DNA from: Heterohyrax brucei
Taxonomy: Eukaryota; Chordata; Mammalia; Hyracoidea; Procaviidae
NCBI GenBank assembly: GCA_028571685.1
Contig: CM053141.1
Span: 75,563,833-75,627,832 of the forward strand
Length of the DNA: 64,000 nucleotides
Reading direction: 5' to 3'
Shown here in pieces: positions 44,891-54,842 of the stretch (the first letter of the stretch is position 1; the number at the start of each line of letters is the position of its first letter). A program made the translations under genes and the position numbers. The notes under the pieces are model-generated. The model had not been told where the DNA came from. It was given only the letters and a program-made list of their open reading frames with translations, and ran no database searches.

Positions 44891-47725
44891 AGTTCACCCG
44901 TTGTCAACTTGGCACTGTACATAATTTCCATAAACCATACATAATCTCTGAGTAAATACAATTATAAAGTCATACTTGGGCCTACTATGTTACAGCAAAT
45001 GCATATACAACTGAAAATGCAATAGACTTGTTTACACCCTATAGTTTATAAAGAAAGAAAACAAAAATATTTGATACATATACGCAAAGCAGAAAGACTC
45101 ATAACAATTACAGTCCTCATTTCTGCAAGTGGCCATGCATCATAACTTATATTTAGAACTACCTCTTCCATCATGCATTCTGTATTTCCTTTGTTCTCAG
45201 CAAGTACCTCAGCTGGTTGTGGTTCTTTCACCAGTGGGGTGTTTTAGTCAGTTACAGCTGCTCTACCAGAAATACCACAGAGTGAACGGCCTTAATAAAG
45301 GAAAGTTTATTTTTACACAGTCTAGTAGGCTGCAAGTCCATAATCAGGGTGTCCGCTCCAGAGGAAGGCTTTCACTTTGTCGGCGCTGGAGGGAAGTCCA
45401 GTATTGCATCAGTCTTTGTCCAGGGAGCATCTTGGCACAGGAACCTCGGGTCTGAAGGCCGCACTCTTCTCCTGGTGCTGCTTTCTTGATGACATGAGGT
45501 TCCCAATTGTCTGCTTGCTTCTCTTTCCTTTTATCTCTTGCAGGCTGAAAGGATTAAAGGTGGGGCAAGCCATACTCCAGGGAAACTCCCTTTACAGTGG
45601 AGCAAGGAGGTGATCTTCTGAAAGGATTTACGGTCCCACCCTAATCCTTTAACATACAGCATAGGAAAACCACAAAATGAAGGACAGTCACAAGATACTG
45701 GGAATCATGGCCCAGCCACACAACTATATATATTCTGGGGGGGACACAATTCAATCCATGACATGGGGTTACACAACCTTCATTCCTGAAGGACTTAGAC
45801 TATTAGTAGTCACGCTGTAATTGAGGTGCTGTAGTTAAATTGAGTTGCCTAGTAGTAAAAAAAAAAAAGCACCCTGAGGGATATTTTGCATTCCAGACAC
45901 ATTATTCTTTATCTCCATTAAATAATATCAATCTGATTTCCTATTGATAACCATGATCAATCACACCAGCCAGTATGGTAGCTTCCTTCTTTGTTGATCC
46001 AGAAGCATAAGGAACACAAAGCAGTCAGGTCGATTCTTAGCTTCCAGTTTAATAGAATTAGTGTTGTATCACCAGGTGGGAGTATTCTTCCCTTTGGAAC
46101 TAAGACCTCTTGACCTGTAGAGCATAACATTGCAGACACAGGAAGCAAAAGTCTTGTGAGTGGATCACTAGCAGTAATAGTGACTCGTACCACTCTCATT
46201 TCTACTCCTTGATTTCTGGATAACCCATGAATCCTGGCTATGAGAGATACAGTACCACACATTGGATGTTTGTTTAAAGCATATACAACTTCCTGGAGAA
46301 CACCGCCCAAACCCTGCAAAGCACTGCCCCAGCTGGTACTGTAATTTTGTCTTTAGGAGGCCATTCCACATTCTATCAAGCCAGGTGCTGCAGCATGACA
46401 GAGAACGTGGTAAGAACAGTAAATTCCATGAACATGGGCCCACTACCACTCTACATTTGCTGTGAAGTAAATCCTTTGATCCAAGGCAATGCTGTGTGGG
46501 ATACTATGATGGTGGATAAAGTATTGTGTAAGTCCATGGGCGGCAGTTTCAGCAGAAGCAATGCATGCAAGGAAGGCAAATCCTTAGAGACAGTGTCTTT
46601 TCCAGTAAGAACAAAATGCTGCCCTTGCCATGATGGAAGTGGTCCAATGTAATTAAGTTGCCATCAAGCTGCTAGCTGATCACCTCAAGAGATGGTGCCA
46701 TATTGAGGACTCAAGGTTGGTTTCTGCTGGTAGTAGATTGGGAATTCAGCAGTGGCTGTCACCAACTCAGCTTTGGAGAGTGGAAGTCCATGTTGTTGGG
46801 TCCATGCATAACCACCCGGCCTGCTACCATAGCCATTTTGTTGATGAGCCCATTGAGTAATGATGGGAGTGGCTGGAGAAAGATGACTGGTTTCCAGAGG
46901 ATGTGTCATCCTATCAATTTGACAGTTAAAGTCCTTCTCTGCTGAAGTCACCCTTTGGTGAGCATCCACATGAGACACAAATATCTTCACTTCTTTGGCC
47001 CATTCAGAGAAGTCTATTCACATACCTCTTCCACATACCTCTTTGCCTCCAGTTTTCCAATCAAGTTTCTTCCAAATCCCTGACCATCTAGACAAGCCAT
47101 TAGCCACAAACCATGAATAAGTGCACAATCCACAGTCCACATCTAACCATTTCTCCTTCCAAGCAAAGTGAACAAACAGGTATATTGCTTGAAGTTTTGC
47201 CCACTGGAAGAATATCCCTTCATCATTGTCCTTCACAGAGACCCAAAAAGGAGCTGTAGTGTACTATTCAAGTGATGCCTGCATATCACACAGAACTGGT
47301 GGAAACCAGGCATGTGTTTTCTCTTCTTCAGCTAATCTATCACAAGGAACTCCCCATGAAACCACAGGTACACAGTAGGAGAAAGAAGGTAATGTAACAG
47401 CAGTGGAGACCATATGCTTTGGGCCACATCCTCATGTAACTTACTTGCATCTTCAGGTTCTGACTGGGTCCAGTCTTGCATATACCACTTCCATTTAATG
47501 ATGGAGTGCTGCCGTGTACATCCAAGTTTATGGATCTGTGGGTAGGACAACACCCAGTACATGATAGGCAGCTCAGGTTACATGGCGACCTCGTGTCCCA
47601 TGTTTAAGGGTTCATTGTCTACTAAGGCCCAGTACAGCCAAAAGCTCTTTCTCAAAAGGAGAGTAGTTATCTGTACAGGATGGCAGAGCTTTGCTCCAAA
47701 ATCCTAAGGGTCAGAGGTGGGGCTA
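44891..47725 (-). mobile_element. ERVL-class fossil provirus, pol part only, broken
   Basis: On the minus strand the order is RT/RNase H region (about 47725-47330), integrase zinc-binding and core region (about 47000-46000) and the pol 3' end (to about 45046), followed by the LTR at 44359-44890. Visible integrase-like text includes 'GYAWTQQHGLPLSKAEL' and 'AEVLAENKGNTECM', matching mammalian ERVL pol. There is no 5' LTR, gag or env. The fossil has many breaks and is old (probably early placental or afrotherian). A younger solo LTR sits inside it at 45240-45763. Confidence 0.82.
45240..45763 (-). mobile_element. MaLR-type solo LTR inside the ERVL fossil
   Basis: Reads backwards from 'tgttttagtcagttacagct' to 'cacaattcaatccatgaca', 524 bases. 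The perfect 5 bp target duplication 'tgggg' lies at 45235-45239 and 45764-45768. It belongs to the younger subfamily with the 22140, 25973 and 62312 copies. Confidence 0.92.
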
Positions 47726-48088
47726 TGATGGTGGGGTAGTCAGACACGTCTGACTAAGACCAAGAAACCAATTGAGTCTATTATAAGTGACAGTCTACGA
47801 GCCCTGAACATCAAAAAGAAAGATTATGAATCACAATGGGTGACAGGGAAGGAAGAGTAGATCTAGAAGTACCTAAGAACGGCCAGACCTGATCCAGTGG
47901 GTTCAGTAGCCCAAAGGTGGATTGTCAGCAGTGAGTGTGGTGAGGGGAACAGTGGTATTTGGAAAGTATCTTACACAGTGGGAGAGACTGAGTGGCAGAG
48001 AGCCCACTCACATTTCTTGTTACTAAAACGCAAGGAAAAAATTTTCTGGTATCCTCTGTTTTTAGCCAGGATCCATCTGACACCAGCA
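47726..48088. other. Unassigned DNA
   Basis: No gene or named repeat was found between the ERVL fossil and the RTE fragment. Confidence 0.5.
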
Positions 48089-48655
48089 CATCCTCTTCTG
48101 AATTTAGCTTAAATTTCTGGCAGTTTCCTGTTGATGTACTGCTGTGGTAGCTTTTGAATGATCTTCAGTAAAATTTTACTTGCCTGTGAAATTAATGATG
48201 TTGTTTGATAATTTCTGCATTTGGTTGGATCACCTTTCTCAGGAATAGGCATAAATAAGGACCTCTCTTATTTTGGTTGGCCAGGTAGCTGTCTTCCAAA
48301 TTTCTTGTCATAGATGTATGAACACCTCCAGCACTACTTCCTTCCACTGAAACATGTCAGTTGGTATTCTGTCAATCCCTGGATTCTTGTTTTTCACCAG
48401 TGTCTTCAGTGCAGCTTGCACCTCTTCCTTCAGTACCATTAGTCATTATTCATATGCTATCTCCTGAAATGGTTGAATGTCGATCAATTATTGGTATAGT
48501 GATCTGTGTACTCCTTCCACTTTCTTTTGATGCTTTCTGCATTGTTTAATATTTTCCCATACAATACTTCAATACTGGAAGTCAAATTTTGAATTTTTTC
48601 TTCATTTCTTTCACCTTGAGAAATCCCAAGCATGTTCTTCACTTTTTACCACTTA
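48089..48655 (-). mobile_element. RTE LINE RT-domain fragment, antisense
   Basis: The reverse of the RT N-terminal region: 'tttctggcagtttcctgttg', 'gaatgatcttcagtaaaatt', 'cctttctcaggaataggcat' and 'ggccaggtagctgtcttcca'. Both RTE ends are missing, so this is an internal piece. Confidence 0.88.
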
Positions 48656-49518
48656 GGTGTATTAATTTAGTTAGGGCAGTTCCTACTGTCAAATCTGACT
48701 TATGTAACATAGCAATTTGAAATGAGGACATGTATGTGTATGTATCTTATCTAAGTATACAGATATGCATATGTATATACATGTGTATGTGTGTATATAT
48801 ATTAAAATATATAGTAAAGTGGAGTCTTGTCATAAACATAAGTTAAAATTGGCTAAATTATGAATTGGCTAAACTATGAAGCACAAAATGGTTGTGCTTG
48901 AGATAAGTAAGACGGTGAGAAAATACGAAGTAATGGGTATAGAAGTAAAAGTTAGAAAAGTAAAGTCATGGTGAAGAAGCGAAAGCAAGAAAAACAACTG
49001 CCAAATGGACATGGCTACAGATGGTCAGAGAGATGATAAAGATATAACCAGTCAGAAAGAAGTCAACCACCTGAGGTACCAGAAGATAAGACTTACAGAC
49101 TGACTGAGAACAACCAGAACCAAATAAATAATTTGTATTAAAAACCCAGCACTCTGCTTTTGGGGTGCAACAGTCCCCTCATGGGGTCTGTGCCCACAGT
49201 CTGCTGCTGTGACCTAGTTTGCCTCATCCTGAAAGGCCTGGGAGCACAGGCTCCCTCTGGGAGTCTGTGCCTGGGGTCAGTTGCTGTGCTTCATCTTCAA
49301 AGGCCTAGGGCGCAGCCTCCTCCTGAGAGTCTGTGCCCACTGGTTTGCTATGCTGTAACCTGATCTGGGACCTCATCCACTTCACCCTCAAAAGTTCCTT
49401 CAAGTGGCTGTGACTGTTTTCCCCTTGCTGCCTAAGCCTCTTGTGCTGTCCCTGTTGGTGGATCTACCTCCAAGATGCCTTATCATTCTCCTGAGTCTAA
49501 AGGGCCTTGTCCTACTCA
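48656..49518 (+). mobile_element. Candidate class-I-type LTR-like segment
   Basis: A TA/TG simple repeat (48725-48815) is followed by AT-rich, U3-like sequence. A TATA-like 'tttgtattaaaaacccagca' lies at about 49130 and GC-richer, R/U5-like text follows ('ggggtgcaacagtcccctca'). The layout resembles a retroviral LTR, but no family or ends were established. Confidence 0.3.
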
Positions 49519-49635
49519 CCGGCTACTGCTCTAACAGAAAATACCACGAGTGGAAGGTTTCATGAGGAGAAGCTTTAACTGTCACAGTCCAATAAGCCAC
49601 AAATCCATTAACAAGATACAAGTCCATTCAGAATA
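49519..49635 (-). mobile_element. MaLR-type LTR 3' fragment, antisense
   Basis: 'ggctactgctctaacagaaa' then 'ataccacgagtgg' and 'cacagtccaataagccacaa' match the end of the solo LTR family in reverse. Only about 115 bases remain. Confidence 0.65.
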
Positions 49636-49918
49636 TGAAATCATCACAGTCCACTCCATGTGTGGATCTGTGGGTCTAACCTGATAAATCTACTTTAGTG
49701 TGTCAATGTCCCTAAGCCTTTGGATACCTTTCTCTACAGCATGTTAAGGTAGGTCTGGTATTTCAACTTGTAATCTATGCTTCAGCAACCCAAACAAGTA
49801 AATCACTAGATTCTTTCCTAATTCTTGAGATGAAACACTGAATGAAGAACCTGGGCTTAGTGAACTCATATCAACAAATTCAGACAAATCTAACTTTATG
49901 TTCCTTGCAGCAACTCAC

Positions 49919-50102
49919 CCCAAGGCTGCCATATCTGATCCTGGGATTGGATCATATTGGCTGCAACCGTTGTCAGTGACCCTGATATCTTCACAGTCAT
50001 CCTCATCAGAGCCATGAAGACAGTCCTTGTCTCCATTACACAAAAGGTGGCATTTGAGGCTTCCTTAATAGCCATTCCCACACATATTCTCCAGATTTCT
50101 GT
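49919..50102 (-). pseudogene. C8A: Orphan decayed exon resembling complement C8 alpha (LDLa-module exon)
   Basis: The minus strand codes '[18 protein letters not shown]' (LDL-receptor class A calcium-binding motif), then '[16 protein letters not shown]', the junction into the MACPF region in terminal complement proteins. From memory of human C8A about 31 of 41 residues agree, clearly more than C6, C7 or C8B. The exon ends at a good donor (gg/GTGAGT, intron from 49918), and a possible acceptor 'atatacag' lies at 50103-50110. Upstream in the exon a TAA codon occurs (about 50067-50069), a cysteine codon is AGC, and about five codons appear lost. No neighbouring C8A exon was found. C8A normally builds the membrane attack complex; this piece cannot. 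A retained splice donor argues for a genomic rather than processed copy. Confidence 0.72.
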
Positions 50103-50110
50103 CTGTATAT

Positions 50111-50992
50111 ATTAGAAAAGTCAGCACTTCTTTCAGAGTGTAGTATACCTCCTCATGGATTGTACTTTACTTTTTAGAGCTTATTGGGACTTAAATCTAG
50201 TTATAGATTTAGAAGCCAAAATCAGTAGGGAAATGTTTTAAGAACAATCAGCATTGTATTGTAAATCATCTTCCTCAGGCAATGTCTCAGCAATGAGTCA
50301 GAAAAAGGCACTTCAGATCCAGCTGGCTTAATCTAATTAGATGGGAGTGGACGAGGCTAAAGGTTCTGTTGGCAGTAGTGATTTACTGGAACTTAGGGGT
50401 TCAGTGTCTCCAGCTTCCTGATTATTTGTCCTTATATCCCTATCCCAAGGTTCAGGATCCTATTTCTGACCAAGCCACATCCTCACTTTAACTTCAGGTA
50501 TCTCTCGAGTTTGGCACTTGAGTTGGCATTGTAATTCACTCACTCATACAAGAAGACTCCCAGTTTGATTTTTGGCAATACCACCTGTGTTACTACAATA
50601 AATTAGGCTTTCTTTCAAGGCACAACTGGAAACCTTTAGGTCACTTATGTAGTCTTGAGCTTTGATTTGGAAACCCTAAACTCATCTTTCTTTCACCAGT
50701 TTGTCCAGTGACAGACCAACCAGCTATCTTCCTTATACTTCTCATTATGACAAAAGCAAGGATAGGCATCACACATGCAATCACCCACAGCCTCATTTCA
50801 CCAGGACCTGGTCTATTAGTGGGGTTATTCTGCATGCTTGAATTGCTATCTCACACCACAAATTAGCAGTGCCCACTTTACTACTGGAAGCAGGGTCGTC
50901 TACATCTTTAAGACTAACCAGGCTTCAGAACCCATTTAGAAAATTCATCTTTATAACTCTGTTTCTCTAGAACCACTCTCAGTACCAAACAT
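50111..50992. other. Unassigned DNA with a hydrophobic minus-strand frame
   Basis: A 64-codon minus-strand frame at 50641-50835 contains a transmembrane-like run ('LWVIACVMPILAFVIM') followed by basic residues. No family was recognised, there are no clear splice sites, and adjoining frames are closed. It may be chance. Confidence 0.3.
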
Positions 50993-51049
50993 CTTAAGCT
51001 GTGTTCCCTAGAGAAGCAAAACTAGAAAGCATATGGATACACACACACA

Positions 51050-51105
51050 CAAGCCAGCCAAGTGCCATAGAGTCGGATCCGACTCATGGTGACCCTAGGG
51101 GCCAG
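51050..51105 (-). mobile_element. AfroSINE 3'-end stub
   Basis: 'gccaagtgccatagagtcgg' then 'atccgactcatggtgaccc' is the SINE 3' end in reverse, about 55 bases. It lies next to an (AC)n run at 51041. Confidence 0.7.
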
Positions 51106-51111
51106 GGTGGT

Positions 51112-51634
51112 CTGACAGTTAAGTCTGTGAATTTAATTGTTCTAAGTGCTATCTATCTCACTGCTGAATATCACTGTGGTCACCTTCAAAGTACTCCTCT
51201 TGCGAAGCTATGCACCCACACCAGCACCTAGTCTGCCCTTCAAAGGAATTTTAGAACTCTGTATGGAATGATGCACAGTGGCACAGTGGCAAGTTCAAGA
51301 ACTTCACTGTGCAGTTGTCCGTGAGGGAGTTTTTAGCCAGTAAACAAGTAACTGTAGTGGAACACCCTCCCCACTCACCTGATCTGGCCCTCAATGACTA
51401 TTTTCGTTACCCAAAGATAAAAGAAATATTGAAAGGACAACATTTTGATGACATTCAGGACATCAAGGATAATATGATGACAGCTCTGATGGTCATTCCA
51501 GAAAAAGAGCTCCAAAAGGCACTGGTATTTGTGCATAGCTTCCCAAGGGGAGTACTTCAAAGGCGACCATAGTGATATTCAGCAACGAGGTATGTAGCAT
51601 TTTTTCTAGGATGAGTTCATGAACTTAACTAGCA
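51112..51634. mobile_element. Mariner (Tc1/mariner) remnant as an inverted pair of 3' ends
   Basis: The right arm (about 51300-51634, + strand) encodes a mariner transposase C-terminus: 'VREFLASKQVTVVEHPPHSP', then 'DLALND' (the third D of the DD34D triad) and 'FPRGVLQRRP', followed by noncoding DNA to 'catgaacttaact'. The left arm (51112-51262) is the same 3' end in reverse: 'gctgaatatcactgtggtca' mirrors 'accatagtgatattcagca' on the right. The element therefore has a 3' end at both sides, little central sequence and no transposase N-terminus. A fold-back derivative or two copies nested head to head would both fit. Confidence 0.8.
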
Positions 51635-51648
51635 GTCTTCAAATACGT

Positions 51649-51814
51649 ACCCACTGAACCCTCTACCGTCGAGTCAATTCTGACTCATAGCAACCCCATA
51701 GGGTAGAACAGAACTTCCCCATAGTTTCCAAGAAGTGCATGGTGGATTCAAACTGCCCATCTTTGGTTAGTAGATGTAGAACTTAACCACTATGGCACCA
51801 GGGTTTTGATATAT
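51649..51814 (-). mobile_element. AfroSINE, short form, antisense
   Basis: 'ctaccgtcgagtcaattctg' (3' end), 'gggtagaacagaacttcccc', 'attcaaactgcccatctttg' and 'aaccactatggcaccagggt' (head). Intact CpG in 'cgtcgag' suggests modest age. Confidence 0.88.
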
Positions 51815-52102
51815 ATATATACAGAGAGAGAGAGAGAGTTCAATTAAGAAATTGCTCATGTGGTTGAAGAAGCTGTAATACCCAAGTCTATAGGCAGAAA
51901 AGAAGCTTATCCTGATTCATGTAGCCACAGGGACTGGCAGAGCCAAGACTAGAGGGCCACAGAGCATAGGTAATGCTCCCAGGGTATGAAGATCAATGAA
52001 TCCCAAGATTGGCCAGCAAGACTGCAGGTAAACTGATAGTTCAAGGCCCAGAACTGGAGATCAGATGAACAGGAGCCAGCTACAGTAATCCAGCCACGCA
52101 CA

Positions 52103-53075
52103 GGCTTTTAAGACCTCAGACAGTAGTCATCAAAGCAGGATGCAGAACATTTTCTTTATAAACTATGTTATGCCAGTTGAGCTAGGTGTCCCCCAAGACC
52201 ATGGTCCCCAGCCATCAGTCCGGTAATTCAATCCCTCAGGGAGCCTGGATGTGTCTGTGAAGTTTCCATGGCCTTGCCTTGGTCAAGTCATCCTGACCTC
52301 CCCAGTATTGTGTGTTGATTTACTGTTCACCAAAGTTAACCAACTATCTATATTGTCTAGTTAGTGTTTCTCTTTCCTCTACCCCACACCTCCCTCATAA
52401 TCATCAAAGATTGTTTCTTTCTGTGTGTACACCTTTTCACAAGTTTTTATAATAATGTTCCCACACAGTATTTGTCCTTTGGGGACTGACTTATTTCACT
52501 GGGCATAATGCCCTGATTGGTCCATGTTGTAAGATGTTTCACAGAGTCACACTCTTCTTTATTCTTTCTTAGTATTCCATTATACGTATGTACCATCATT
52601 TATTCATTTATCTGTTGATGTGCAGTTGGGTTGTTTCTATCTTTTTTGCTACCATTGCTACACTGCAATGAATGTGAGTGTGCATATGTCTATTCATGTG
52701 ACAGCTTATTGCTCTAGGATATAATCCTAAGAGTGGGATTGGTGGATACTGTGGTATTTCAATTTTTAGCTTTTTAAGGAAGCACCATATCATTTTCCAA
52801 AATAGTTGTACCATTTACACTCCTACCAGAAGTACGTAAGAGTTTTGGTCTCCCTGCAGGCTCTCCAACATTTGTTATTTTCTGTTCTTTTGGTTACTTC
52901 CAGTATTGTTGGAGTGAGATGGTATCTCATCAGAGTTCTGAGTTGCATTTCTCTAAAGGCTAGTGATAGTATAAGTTGGAATTGACTCAGGGCAAAGGAT
53001 TTTTTTTTTTTAAATGGCTAGTGACTACTAGAGTTTCTTCGTATGTCTGTTAGAGTCCTGAATGTCTCCTTTGGT
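52103..53075 (-). mobile_element. L1 3' UTR and ORF2 C-terminus, antisense
   Basis: The 3' UTR in reverse (52103-52560) is followed by ORF2 C-terminal coding ('VQLFWKMIWCFLKKLKIEIP' on the minus strand, about 52810-52750; 'IPLLGLYP' after it). The piece after the SINE stub (53016-53075) continues ORF2. Its tail is missing at the 52103 side. An RTE cuts it off at about 53076. Confidence 0.87.
52967..53015 (+). mobile_element. Minimal AfroSINE 3' stub with target duplication
   Basis: Only about 35 bases of SINE 3' end ('aagttggaattgactcaggg') plus a T-rich tail are present, flanked by the 9 bp duplication 'ggctagtga' at 52958-52966 and 53016-53024. This is an extreme 5' truncation during insertion into the L1. 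Confidence 0.82.
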
Positions 53076-53669
53076 ATAGACTTCATTTTTCTTGGATCCA
53101 AAATCAACCTCCATGGAAGCAGAGGTCAAGAAATCAAATGACACACTGCAATATGCAAATCTGCTGCAAAAGACCTCTTTATAAAGTTTTAAAAAGCAAA
53201 GATGTCACTTTGAGAACTAAGGTTTGCCTAACCCAGGACAGAATTTTCAATTGCCTCATATGCATGTGAAAGCCAGACAGTTAATATGGAAGACTGAAGA
53301 ACTGACATCTTTGAAATACTGTGTTCCTGAAAAACAGTGAATATACCATGAACTTCCAGAAAAACAAAGCCTTGAAAGACATATAGTTAGAATGTTCCTT
53401 AGAAGTTAGGATGCCAAGACTATCTCACATACTTTGGGTATGTTATCAGGAAGAAGCAGTCCCTAGAGGAGAATGTCAACCTTAATAAATTAAAGACTCA
53501 GTGAAAAAGAGAAAGAATCTCAATGAAATGGACTGGCACAATGGCTGCAACAATGAGCTTAAGCATAACAACTGTGAGGATGGCAGAGGGCCAGGCAGTA
53601 TGTTTGTGCTGCTGTAAATAGGGTCACTATGAGTCAGAACTGACTTGACAGCATCTGACAGCAACAGTA
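53076..53669 (+). mobile_element. RTE LINE 3' end
   Basis: It starts 'agacttcatttttcttggat' and ends 'tcactatgagtcagaactga' followed by 'catctgacagcaac'. It is 5' truncated, with several frame breaks. Confidence 0.9.
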
Positions 53670-54202
53670 TAAATAAGTAAATTGGCATCACATTTTGACT
53701 TTCTATTTACAAAATTTTTAAAGCAAAATCAATTTAGATAATTTTTAAGTAAGAATACTAGGAATGAATTGGCTGTGAAGCAAAAAATGAGAAAACTGAG
53801 ATTTTATTATACCAAAATCACAGTATTCCTCTAATCTGCCAGTGCCTTTTGTCCTCAGGCTATAGTGACTGAAAGCATATGATAAGAGGTCCTTCTATGG
53901 TTAGTGTTATCTGTATGCTCAGATTGTCACACTGCAGATTGCTTAAATTGAACCTGCAGCAGTCTGCTTTTCTACTTAACTAAATTCATATTTCATGAAG
54001 CATTGCTCAAATTTCAAGAGAAAATTTATCAAAAATAACATTTAACTCCTATATTTTCAAAGTAATATGTGAAATTACATGCTCACCTCTTTCTGAAATT
54101 GTATTGAAATATTTAAAGAATTCTTGAAAAAATTAATGATTCAGTCCTATGCAACAGCAACTCTTCTTCTGAATAAGTACATTTTTATTTTTAATAATAG
54201 TA
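53670..54202. other. Unassigned AT-rich DNA
   Basis: No gene or repeat was recognised. Confidence 0.5.
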
Positions 54203-54374
54203 AAACCCCAAAACCAAACCCACAGACACCAAATCGATTCCAACTCAAAACAACACTATAAGGACAGAGTAGAGCTACTCTATAGAGTTTCCATGGAGTG
54301 CCTGGCAGATTCAGATTGCTGAACTTTTGGCTCATACACATAGCACTTAATCACAATGGCACCAAGATTTCCAA
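54203..54374 (-). mobile_element. AfroSINE, short form, antisense
   Basis: 'aaaaccaaacccacagacac', 'caaatcgattccaactcaaa', 'aggacagagtagagctactc' and 'aatggcaccaagatttcc' (head). Both the T-rich tail (as A-rich) and the head are present. Confidence 0.86.
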
Positions 54375-54624
54375 TATAATAATAAATAATACTATGTGCC
54401 AATACAGAGTTGAATATGTTATCTTAGTGATTCCTAACAACTTCACTCCATTTCCTTAAAATTTTGTTCCTTGGGCTCTGGCATTCATTTGTTTCCATAA
54501 ACTCACTATTTGCCTAGCCCTATGCTAAAGAATAGGGATACAGGGATCAGAGACAGACACTATCTCAAGGGAACTTAAAATATTTCTTTAAAAATACATA
54601 CATGGAGAAACAAAATGAGTACAG
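54375..54624. other. Possible old repeat, unassigned
   Basis: 'tttgcctagccctatgctaa' and 'gggatacagggatcagagac' resemble old LINE/SINE-derived sequence, but no assignment was made. Confidence 0.35.
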
Positions 54625-54842
54625 TTGAATTCTTGTACTGATGAGCTCTGGACTGGATCACGTGGGTTCAAATCCTGGTTCTGGGAACACACAGCTATGA
54701 GACTGGGGACAATCTCACAACTAAGCTTCAGTTTCCTCATCTCAAAAATGGCATAACAAAATGACCATATGAGATTATCCATATAAAGGATTGGACTCAC
54801 TGTTAGGTAAAATAAGCACATAATAATTATTAGTTATCCTTA
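54625..54842 (+). mobile_element. MIR SINE
   Basis: 'gggttcaaatcctggttctg', 'acacagctatgagactgggg', 'agcttcagtttcctcatctc' and 'aaaatggcataaca' follow MIR in order. Confidence 0.88.

Larger units (their letters stand above)
50993..52102 (-). mobile_element. ERVL-type LTR, antisense, split by nested insertions
   Basis: The LTR's end ('cttaagctgtgttccctaga') at 50993-51048 and its body at about 51815-52102 ('ctgattcatgtagccacagg', 'actggagatcagatgaacag') match the LTR at 44359-44890. Between them lie a SINE stub, two mariner arms and a second SINE. No internal region is attached, so it is probably a solo LTR. Its far end merges with L1 sequence at about 52103. Confidence 0.75.
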
